From NCBI GenBank assembly GCA_023213395.1, contig CM041465.1:93813741-93877740 (forward strand): 64,000 bases of DNA, given 5' to 3'. Shown here piece by piece: positions 24,501-34,601 of the stretch. The stretch comes from Cycas panzhihuaensis (lineage: Eukaryota; Cycadophyta). The translations under genes were made by a program, and so were the position numbers. A model generated the notes under the pieces. It searched no databases and was not told the origin of the DNA. It was given only the letters and a program-made list of their open reading frames with translations. Each line of letters opens with the position of its first letter. The stretch's first letter is position 1.

Positions 24501-25212
24501 CTTTATGCTATTACTTCACCACGGGCCTTCTCCTAATAGGGGTTGGATCTAGTTGGGGATATTGTGGCTCCATCCTCTACATAACACAAATTCATTCTTA
24601 TTAGTCAAAGATAAAACCCTTTGTACTCTTCCACTAGTAAAGTCATCACTACATTTATCTTTCAATATATTATTTGTTGATTTTGGATTCTTGACATCTT
24701 GATCATAAACAATAAAACTTTATTTTATAATAAAAAGGTATATAAACTCTATGATAAGTTTCAAATAACTGATAGGATGACATCCTTATACTATCCCTAA
24801 ATTAATGGGAAAATAGAAGCATTCAACAAAATCTTAATATTTATATTAAAGCAGATAGTGTCCTAGTTCCAATAGGATTGACACACTTAGTTGTATCTTA
24901 TACTTAGGCCCTATTACACATCCATTTAAATTGTAATAAACATAACCCCATTTTCCCTCATATATGGATTAAAGGCAGTCCTCCCATCCAAGGTGGAAGT
25001 GCCTTTCCTTAGGGTGTCCCTAAAAAGGTATACAGATGAAGAGTAGTGCTAGCAAGCTCACTTACTTAATTTATAGGCCTTAAATAAGACCCATCTCCTA
25101 ACCTACCATTGAAATCTCACTTTTAAAGCCAAAGACAAAGTCTTACATGACAAATATATAAGACCTTATAAATTTACTCTTGGGGATAAGATCCTCAAAC
25201 TTGAATATTTAT
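21515..25212 (+). pseudogene. pol: Gypsy element A: protease to integrase (decayed, 3' half)
   Basis: Continues the frame cut at 3,803: QILFDA and LMT match QTLLLEAL and GDV of element C. Protease VVDNRSSINGIP lies at about 21,703-21,745, with Gly changed to Arg in the D-N-G-S-S site, and the GRPWIN block at about 21,920. The linker ends with DYFKNDESLLEHL (about 22,430-22,470), as in C. RT (about 22,840-23,440) has ISPKDNHKIAFTTP and VYMDNF in place of the YxDD box. RNase H lies at about 23,600-24,100. Integrase (about 24,330-25,212) keeps the first Asp (GLDLVGDI) and the Glu (NGKIEAF), but its TDNG is IINN. Coding stops abruptly at KLEYL, where B's LTR begins. Many stops, no function. Confidence 0.8.
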
Positions 25213-27134
25213 ATAAGAAGGAAACAAAGGAAGGAAAGAGAGCAAGGGCTTACCTAGATTGGAGTGTTCTTTCCCTTCACAAATGTTGTTGTAAAACCTG
25301 CAATGACAAAGACCTTCACCCCACTAAATGGGGCTGCCAACAAGCAAAGCCAATATATATAATAATATAAAAAAATAAATGCTGAAAATATAGTGCTTAA
25401 AGTTAGTTAGTCCACCACTACAAATGACTCTGCAAGTCCTCAAAGAAAGCACCAATATGTGTTGAGTAAGAAGAGGTTAGCCTTGGAATGGCTAGCCCTC
25501 TGACAAATGCACCTCCACACTGCACTTAGGTGTAGGGTACAAGGAGATAAGATAGCCTATAGGTAGTATATAGGAGAGAGAATAAATGTTTTAAAGTTAT
25601 ATGGATGTTACCTATGTTGCAAATGTACTACAGGAAGCAAGTTGCAATGCAGGATATATCAAAGCCAAGAATGGGAATTAAGTATTGTTGGGGATGAAAG
25701 AGGTGCCCAAAATGGAGTGTGCAGGCTTGAGATTAGTGCAGCAAGGGCTACACATGTTGATGCCCAGCACAGGCCCAATCCCAAGGACTCCTAGGTAGTT
25801 CAAGGAAGGCACAAGTGAGGGAGAGGAAGGAGGAGAAGGGGGTTGCCCTTGAGGAGCATGCCTAGTGGGAACGGATCCTGCCTTGCTTCCTTTCACACCC
25901 TCCTTGTGAACCCTCTTCCATAGCCTCCTTAGGAAAAAACTAGGGGAGGAATGAGGGATGGCAAGGTTATAGGAAACAATAAAGAAAAATGCTTCCCTAC
26001 ACAGCAAAACACAAGGAAAAGATCTATATGCTTAAAGAAGTCACCTTTACAAGGTAAAGCTAAGGCAAAAGGGCAAAACAGTGGTAAGGAATACCTGCTG
26101 AGCTGCATGGGAGCAAGTCTACTCTTGTAGACAGTAAGAGGTAATAGGTTTGGAGAGCTTACTAGGGGTTTCTTAGTTACAGGAGGAAGACCCTTACTGA
26201 AAGCTAAGAGAAGAGTGCAGAGACTAAGCCTCGACATGGATCCTTGCTCAGAGGCATTGGTTAAGGAGTTCACTGCCATGAATAAGTGATGCAGTAGGTG
26301 AATCTCAGTTTAGTATGACAAAAACTCAGATATGCAGGCATTTCTATAGAGCATTCCTGTAAGGAGAGGAGAAGAGATCATGGAGAGGTGATGGAAGAGA
26401 GGTAAAAATTAGGGTTTTTGGACTTTATACCCAGCCCTAGCCCTAATCGAGTGATTAGGGTTAGGCTGGGGCTTTGTTGGTAACTAATCCACATGGAAAT
26501 TCCATGAAAAATGTGAGAATTGCTATGGGGGATTAAAAAAATAGTGATAGACAGTCACACCATAGTAAACTTCATGATACCACGATAAACTTCATAGTAC
26601 CACTAAATTTATAGTGATGCAGGGCTAGAATGCCATAAAAAGAGAGATAAGGATTTTGGTGGCCCTAGAAGGGGGTACCCTAGGCTTAGGAGAGGATGAA
26701 CCTCCTGTCCAAGTGGCTGAGGATAATCCAAATATGTAAATAGGCTAAACCAGATAGGGCACCGAGAGATAGAGCTTCCCAAAATGCTAGAGATAGGTAT
26801 AAAATACCTATGGCAAAGGTGTGAACAGATCACATGAGTTGATTAAAGATTGAGGTGACATGGAGGTGATACAAAAGGTTGCAGAGTGCCATGGGGATGT
26901 CTGTCTCATGGAGAGGCAGGTCTCGCGGGTCATCATAGGCTGAAAGGATGACAAGCGGCATGATCAAGTAATAGGTGTAAGGTGATCACTCAAATGTGAC
27001 AGTCAGTCATGCAATGAGATGATGCTTCTATCTACCTTTCTAAAGAAATAGTAAAGATGAAAAGGAAGAAGCATACCTATCCTTACTTGACTTGACTTGC
27101 TAAGAATCCCATTCCCAGGGGCCGAGAAATAATA
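25213..27134 (-). repeat. Truncated 3' LTR of element B
   Basis: Aligns with the right LTR from about 36,000 onward: a 'gttagcc..aatggctagccctct' block at about 25,490, a 'tcatcataggctgaaa' block at about 26,930-26,945, and a 'cattccca' terminus at 27,109-27,117. The start at 25,213 is inferred from where A's integrase frame stops. Includes a likely promoter at 26,423-26,460. No gene is supported inside; the short open frames here are chance. Confidence 0.75.
26423..26460 (-). promoter_or_regulatory. LTR core promoter: inverted repeat plus TATA box (element B)
   Basis: On the minus strand the order is CCCTAATC, a 4-base loop, GATTAGGG (a perfect 8-bp inverted repeat at 26,441-26,460), then 11 bases, then TATAAAG (26,423-26,429). 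Element C has the same arrangement at 45,935-45,970. A telo-box-like AAACCCTAA lies just downstream (about 26,410-26,418). Conservation in two LTRs supports promoter function; activity is unknown. Confidence 0.6.
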
Positions 27135-27690
27135 CCCCATTTGATATATGATAGTACGGTGATACATGATGATGTATTGTGTTGTATTTATTTCTGTATA
27201 GATGTTGTGTATACATGTGTATGAGAGTACATGGGAGTACAAGGGGCTATAGATCATGATGATTTGAGTTGATTATTACATGGTTTGTGTTATAGGATTG
27301 TTTAAGTTGCACACACTTCCTTTTATACAGGGCCACATCCCTAGCAGGCACACATGATCACCATGAGCATCAGCTATATGTGTATGTAGGGCTAAGAGAT
27401 AGGGAGCCATACATGTCCATATAGGAGAATAGTGTGATATGCAAAGGAAGCACTAATAAGAAAGGGAGTAATGATACTCAAGCATGCCATGCCAATTAGG
27501 GAGTGTTTCTAGGCTTGGGAGTGACAAGAACAACACACCTAATTAGGAGGACAAGATCCCCAGAGAAAGGGAAAATAAGAGGTTCCACGGGAGGAACCCC
27601 AAAAGAGTGAAAGGACCACCATAAACTGCCATTCCACCTATGATTAGGAGGAATGGGAACATGCCTAGGGTGGTAGTTTAATCTCATTTT
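27135..27690 (-). other. Element B region between integrase and 3' LTR
   Basis: Follows the integrase C-terminus on the minus strand. No conserved frame beyond about 27,500 is recognised. A weak polypurine tract (AAATGGGG) abuts the LTR at 27,135-27,142. The ATG-rich segment at 27,140-27,260 is low complexity. Confidence 0.5.
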
Positions 27691-30600
27691 AGAGTGAAAG
27701 GAGAGAGAGAAGTGGTCATATGTAAAATTTCTTTAGGAATTTTCCATTAACGACCTTCTCAAATTCGAGATCTTCTAAGGTTGCAATCCTATAAGCATCA
27801 TTATCGAGGCTCTCGAGGATGATGAAGGGGCTAACCCATCTAGGTCTAAACTTGGATAGGTGGTCATGGAGATATTCCAATTTGAGGACACGGTCCCTAG
27901 GATATAAAGGGTTGGGGTGAAGGCATTTTTTATAAGTCCTTCATGCCCTAGCCTTAGAAGTGAGATTTGCTTGGTAAGCGATCAAGCGCCTCTCATCTAA
28001 GGCCTCGAGGTGTAAGAGGCGAGCATAACAGAGAGACTCCTCATTGACAAGACCCTAAAGAGAGACTCATAAAGAAGGAATCTCCACTTCCAATGGGAGA
28101 ACTACCTATGTTCTATACACTAGGGAAAAAATGGGTCATTCTTGTAGCCATACAGATAGATGTACGATACGCCCATAGAGCGGAAGGCAACTAAATATGC
28201 CAATCTTTTTGAAATTGGGTGATGGTTTTCTTTAAAATGTTTATGAGAGTTTTATTAAATGGTTTAACTTGGTCGTTGGCCTGAGGGTAATAGGGACAAG
28301 AGGTTTTATGAAAAATTTTAAATTTCTCATAGAGTTCTTCCATCTACTTATTACATAAAGGAGTTCCATTGTCTGTAATCAAGACATCAAGGACTCTAAA
28401 ATGACAAATGATGTGCTCATAGATAAAGGTGGCTATCATCTTACTAGGGGTAGAAGACAAAGGAACTGCTTCAGCCTATTTAGTAAAGTACTCCGTAGCA
28501 GTTAAGATGAACTTGTGTTACGATGAAAAAGGTGGGGATATGACTCCAATAAGGTCCAACCCCCATTAGGAGAAGGTCCACGGAGATATGACAAGATGAA
28601 GGGTCTCAAAAGGCAAGTGGGTGATGTTAGTGTTCTCTTGGCACCACCAACATCTCAGGGCATAGGCATGGGCATCCTTGAAGAGGGACGTCCATTAATA
28701 CCCCATGCAGAGGATCCATTAGACCATGGATTGGCCCCCAAAATGCCCCTTCTAAATGTCATTGTGGCATTCACAGAGTATTTGGTCCACTTCATCAGGG
28801 TTAACGCAATGAAGAAGGATCCCATCGAAGGATCTTTTGTACAATACTTCATCCATGAGGAAGTATTACCTAGTAGTGGTTTGAATACGTGACCTAATTT
28901 TGTTGTTGGCCTCGAGATAGTACTACTACGAAGTGAGGTATCACATAATGCCCTCATACCACTCACTATCAGCAAGTGGATAAGGAGGAGAATCTTGAAT
29001 GGCTAGAATGGGATTGTCAGGCAAAGAATTATCAATGGGAGCAATGAAAGGGTTTATGATGGGGGTGTCAGCGAGTTGCTCAGCCACCGCCATCCCTTTC
29101 TTTGATATCCTGTTAATGATTTAGAGGTCAAATTCCTGAAGGAGGATGGCCCACTTACCAGTCCTACCTATCAGGTCAAGTTGCATAAGTAAATATCTTA
29201 GGGGATTGGATTAGATGATCACCTGAGTAGTGTTCCCAATTAAGTAGTGTCTAAACTTCTCGGTAGTGTGCACCAAGGAGAGGCACTCCTTCTTGTCAGG
29301 AGAGTAGTTAAGTTAAATAGCCATGAGGGTATGACTAATAAAGTAAATGGACCTTTTAGTTCCTGAATCGTCCTCCTAAGCTAACATAGTGCCCAAGGAC
29401 TCATCGATAGCCAAAGTATAGAGAATGAATGGTTTGTCAAAAAGAGGAGGTATAAGTGTCAAGGTAAAAGCGAGGGCTTCCTTGAGTTCTTCGAAGGCTT
29501 GTTAGGCCTTTAAAGACCAAATGAATAGAGCCCATTTCTTTAACAAGTTGGTAAGAGGTTTGGTATTTATGGTAAAATTTGCCAGGAAACAACTAAGAAA
29601 TCCAAGCCTACCTAAGAATAACTTGATCTGTCATTGGGTTTTAGGAGGCAGCATGTCAAGGATGACCTTGACTTTGTTGGGTTCAATTTAGATTCCTTGT
29701 TTTGAGACAAGAAAACCAAGTTTGCTAGCTATTATGGCAAATACGCATTTGAGAGGGTTAAGGCTTATATGGTATTTGTGATATTATGTGAAGATGGCTC
29801 GTAAATCAGAAGGATGGTGGGCCCTAATGAATGAGAGACTCATCATATCATCCATGAAAACCTCAAAAGTTTTGTTGATAAGATCATGGAATATGAATTG
29901 CATTACCCTTTGATAGGTGGCGTCTAAACTATTTAGCCTGAAGGACAATGCCTTATAGGCAAAGGTGCCCCACTGGGTAGTGAAGGCTGTCTTATGATGG
30001 TCTTTGGGAGAAATCTAGATTTGGTTATAGCCTGAGAAGCCATTCACTAGGGACATGACTTCAAAACCAACAGTTTGATCAATGATTTAATCGATGAAGG
30101 GAAGTGAGAAGTTGTCCTTGAGACACGTATTGTTGATGTTTTGGAAATCAACACATATCCTAATTATTCTATTATTTTTAGCAACATGAACAATGTTGGA
30201 CACCCACTTGGGTTAGTTGATAGAAGTGATTAACCCCACATTTAAGAGTTTTTCAACTTCCATCTTGATGACAGCTGAAAGCTTAAGATGAAGAGGGCAT
30301 TGTTTCTGATGCACAAGGTGAGCGTCCATAATGGTGGTAAGATTGTGGGTAATGATCGAAGGGTCTATTCCCTTCATATTAGAAAAGTCCCATGCAAAGA
30401 CATCTCAGAATTCCTGGAATAGAAGGGTGTACTCCTTCATTTCGTTAAGAGATCATTCCGCTCCTACCTTTATGACCTTTCCCAGGGCAAGGACTATGTC
30501 CTTGGTTACCCCCATGCACATAGCATTCCCTTCCTAGAAGTGAAGGGGAGTTCAATCAATAGGAGGGGGTAAAATAGGAGATAGACTTGGGTTGGCAAGA

Positions 30601-31620
30601 GGTGACCCAATAGCTAAGACCTTCTAGTGACCAAGCCTATGGTGACCAGAAGAGAGATTGGGTGCAGAGCCCGCTAGATGCTCAAGCAAAGCCTCGCCAT
30701 CCTCAAAATAATCCACTCCATGGATGACTAAACCTTAAGAAGATGATGAGAGAGAGGTAGAAGAAGTAGTGGGACTGTGGCAATTGACCCACCACTCGAC
30801 ATACCCAAGGGATTCTCCGAAAGAGTCAAAAGGAGTTCTCCTGTGAGGAACAATAGGAGGCTCCCCAACTTCATTGCCTATGGGGGGTGACAAAGAGAGA
30901 GATGCAATAATCGCCCAATCAGTAGGAGCGATAACATGAGATCCAAGGGAAGAGCTAATTTTTTCAATAATGGGGGTTTTAAGTTGGGACCTGAAATGAG
31001 GGAAGTGCCCCCTACTCGTGCTTAGGAGAGAAATGAGATGAAGAAAGTTCTCATCCTTACCATCAGACTCGTCATCGCTAAGCATGGCATGATACCCATA
31101 GCTCCTTACACCAACAAGGGTGAAACATATGAGGTTGCAAGAAGAAGATGAAGGACCTTCTTCTAAAGGGGATGGATCAGGGATGCCGATGGAACAAGCG
31201 GAAGCATGGGTAGAAAGACCCTCATCACCCTTTACTTGACCATGAATCGCTTGATAAGGTTGACAAGGTTGCTTAGTGGGAGAAGGCTCTTAGGAGACAA
31301 CCCTCATTCGCCTCTCATGGACAAACTTAAGTTGTCCCTAGCAAGACAAGCACACGGCTCCCATTTGGTCGAGCCATGGGTGTCCCAACAAAAGGTTGTA
31401 GTCAACATCGATGTCAAGAACTATAATGTCGATGAGGTGAGGATAGTCTTATCCTCAAGAGTAAGTGGGATGGACACTGATCCTAAGGGTATCTTTTCAC
31501 TACCATCGTAGCTTTGACACTACCATGGAACTAGCTCCAGGGCTAATATTCCAAGATCTTGCATGACGCGTAAGGGCATGGCATTAACAGCAGAACCATT
31601 ATCAACAATAGTTCTCTGTA
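27691..31620 (-). pseudogene. pol: Element B pol: protease, RT, RNase H, integrase
   Basis: On the minus strand, protease IVDNGSAVNAMP lies at 31,572-31,615 and the NLLLGHPWL block at about 31,370-31,410. A Ser/Glu-rich linker follows at 30,730-31,090. RT spans about 30,230-29,680 with FAYKA, TYQRVMQFIFHD and FMDDMM (both Asp kept). RNase H spans about 29,620-29,120 with SIYFISHTL, LNYSPDKKE and the EFDL end. Integrase spans about 28,880-27,700: GLDLIGVI and LITDNGTPL keep both Asp, but the third catalytic residue is changed (NDQVKPFNK, where G has NGQVEST). The C-terminal RPRWVSPF and VNGKFLKKFY blocks are present. No second, Tat-type RNase H is visible between RNase H and integrase. Stops and frameshifts make it a pseudogene. 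Confidence 0.85.
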
Positions 31621-31899
31621 AAGTGCAATTGGGAGTGTTAATAGTTATGTTGAAGGGGAAATATCATTAGCGTTCCATTTCACCAGTAGGAGGAAGATCC
31701 TTGAGGTCAAAAGAGATGATGGGTTCACGACTTGGGATGACACCCAAGGCATGAACAAATGCATCACCTAATCTAAAGGCTTCTAGGAGAAGTGCACATT
31801 ATTCAAGGCAACTACTTAAGACATCCATTATGGATATTCCTGTGGCTATGGTGTAGAGCTCATCAACAATGGAGAAGGGTTTCTCCTTTGTAGTAGGTT

Positions 31900-34402
31900 G
31901 GGGAAGAACTCTCTGAAAGTTGTAGTGACTAGGGTACACAGGAATGGTCTTGGGGAGTGTAGGGACTTTTAGAAGAAGGTCAAGGTGAGGTGTGGATGAA
32001 GAGGCATTGTTTGCCTATTTAGCTACTTGAGACCAGGTTAGAGTATATAATGGTATGGTCTCAAGCATCTAGATGACCTTCCTTCCCTTATTTTAGGATC
32101 AAGAATGTGATGGAGTACGATGATTAGGAGAACTAGAGGAAGAGGATGAATTTCTTACACCATTCCCCTTGGTTTGCAAAGGGAGAGGGTTTGGGGATCT
32201 TCCTCTATTTTAACTACTCTTTTGTTGGTTGTTGTGATCACATTCCCTGTGTTTGGGGAAGGGATCTCTATGGACAGGCTGGTCTAAGTTAGGCCTAGAT
32301 ACCTGCTTAGGGGAAGAATCACATTGCAGGGTAGCTCTAGGATGCTGGGCCCAGCATTATGAATCTTCATGGAAACATTCCTCGTGGATGGAACACCACT
32401 TCTTCTCTAAGGAGGAATCAGGCTTCCTCGTTTAAGAAGATTAGGTGTTACCACCCTTGGGAGGAGCGACTTGAGAAGCCTGGTCAACTAGTTTATGTGA
32501 GGTAGGGAATGAAGGAGCCTAAAGTTTGAGTTCCTTCATGGTACATTCGAATGAACGTATGGTGAAAGTGAGAGGATCTAAGGTCTTCTCAGTTGGATGT
32601 GAAGAAGACCTGGTAGGCTATTGGATTTTAGTCTCTTAAGGTGGTGGAGGTGCCTCACAACATTGTGAGGGATTGAGAGGCTTCTTGAGTCTAGATTGGA
32701 TCTTAATTGCCTCGAGCATCAAGCACTTTGCTATGGCAGAATCACACGTTATTACCCCCATTTTAAGGACTTTGACGTGGACTTTTGGGCAAAGGGCATT
32801 GACAAAGAGATCCCTCTTCAACTCCTCAGGCAGAGTTGCCTTTATGGAGTGAAGAAGGTCATGAAAGCATCTCACAAAGTCATGATTCATCTCATCATGA
32901 CCTTGTTTGAGAGATAAGAGGGCTTTTATCCCACTCTTGAATGGATGGACTAAGTCAAAATAGTTGATGAATTCATCCACAAGTTATTGGAATGAAAACA
33001 TGGAATGTGTTGGCAAGCAATAGAACCACTTAAGGGCATCGCCTTGAAGGGATCATAGGAAAAGTTTTATAAGAATGTGGTCATAGGCCCAGTAATTGAT
33101 ACATGCCATAGAAAAGCTATAGACATGCTCTATTGGGTCATGTGACGAGGTCCCATCAAATTTATGAACTTCAAGAGGGTGAGGCAGTAAGTTGGTTCTT
33201 AATGCCTCGATGGATAGGGACATTGATCTATACTCCATAAAGGGGAGTGCCCTTGATTGGACCATAGGGTCGACATAAGCTAGAAGAGGAGGTGGACAAG
33301 ATTGCCTGAATCTTCCTTGGAGGGTTTGGTTCAAAAAGGGATGTTGTCCTCCCATCATTTAGTGAGGAGATATAAATCCCACATTTGAAAGGATATGCAT
33401 AAGAGTGAATGGGTGTGATGGACCCATTCCTCCTTGATAAAATGCTCCTTGTTGGAAAGGAGCTTTAGGGAAAGTGCCTTGGGAGGGGGCTTGCCCTCCT
33501 TGCAAAGGCGTAACATAGGGTATCATAAAAGAGGGGTGAGGGACTAGTTTTACCCATATGGGCCGCCCATGGGTGGTGCAACCCCATATGGGTGCAAAGG
33601 GTCCACCCTATGAGCTGGAAGGGAGTTTCCCTTATTGTGCCCCCATGGTTGAGAGGTGTAACCTAGAGGCACGTAAAGGGAAGAATCCCTAGGTTGAAGT
33701 TGAGGGTGTGTGGGGGTGGCCCCCACGTGGCCCGAAGTAAGGGCACATGTAGGTCCCCTAGATCTAATAGGTGGTGGATAGACTATTGCAGAGGGGGAAT
33801 AGTTATTCAACTGGATGAGGGCATGCTCAACCCAAGTTAAGAAAGGACATGCCTTGAGTGGTCCCCAAGGAACATAAACCGTGGGGATAAGAAGATGAAG
33901 TAAGAGGTAGGCTCATCATAGGTAGGGAAACTAAACAAGATGAGCAAGGCAAGGGGGATGTAGAAAAAGGAAGTATAATGCTTCACAAGATGTTCTTAAA
34001 CCACTTAGGGTGTGGTTGGAGATGGGCAGCTTAGAAACATTGGCTGAGGGCTTCTTCTACATCAGTAGGAGGGGTATCCACTTGATCATAAGAGGTAGAC
34101 AGAACCTTATACGGAGCAGACCTCGTAGGACGATCCTCATGAGAGTCACCACTATGGTTGTAAAAGTCTAGAGGGGATGAAACCTCTACCTCATGAGTAG
34201 AGATATGGTGGGCTTGTAGGTGTTGTTGATCACCTGAGTAAAAGATAGGGTCCTCGCCCTCTTGGGCAGACCCTTGAAAATAAGTAGGAGGCTTGTGTGA
34301 TTTAGACATATAGGCATGATATGTCCAATCCGAGGGGAATCCCTCCATAGTCAAATTAAGATCTGATATAGGAAGGAGGTGATATGAGAAGTCTTCCAAC
34401 AA
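31900..34402 (-). pseudogene. gag: Element B gag
   Basis: Minus-strand Gag beginning near 34,402 (MLEDF) or at the internal MEGFPSDW Met at 34,345, about 190 bases after the primer site. C has the same MEGYPSDW motif. The order is a Pro-rich N-terminal half (SLYVPLGYTSQPWGH at about 33,640-33,690), then the Gag core (YWAYDHILIKLFL near 33,060), then DEFINYFDLVHPF and EELKRDLFVNAL (32,980-32,780). A zinc-finger remnant at about 32,360-32,415 has C-x2-H, H-x3-S, with the last Cys displaced. Length is comparable to C's gag. Frameshifts split it into about four pieces; not functional. Confidence 0.8.
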
Positions 34403-34584
34403 TAGAGGTAGACCTCATAAGTGATGTGAGAATCATCGCATACAAGTTCTACCTATGAATTGGAAAAAAGTAGGAGAGGTAAAGTGGTGTGCATAATGGG
34501 GGATGCCTAACAAAACCAAAAGAGCTACCAAGAAGAAATAGCACCAACAAGAAGGGAGGAAGGATTGATCCCTTACTGGTAGGT

Positions 34585-34601
34585 CCCTAATATGGTCACT
34601 A
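34585..34601 (-). other. Primer binding site of element B
   Basis: On the minus strand this reads TAGTGACCATATTAGGG, matching TGGCGACCATACCAGGG of element C. The TGGCGAC start resembles primer sites of Tat/Ogre-type Gypsy elements. The tRNA partner is not determined. Confidence 0.65.

Noticed and set aside
21515-25212. Element A as an integrated caulimovirus-like pararetrovirus
   Set aside because: It has an integrase, and the domain order protease-RT-RNase H-integrase of Gypsy; no movement or coat protein motif is seen.
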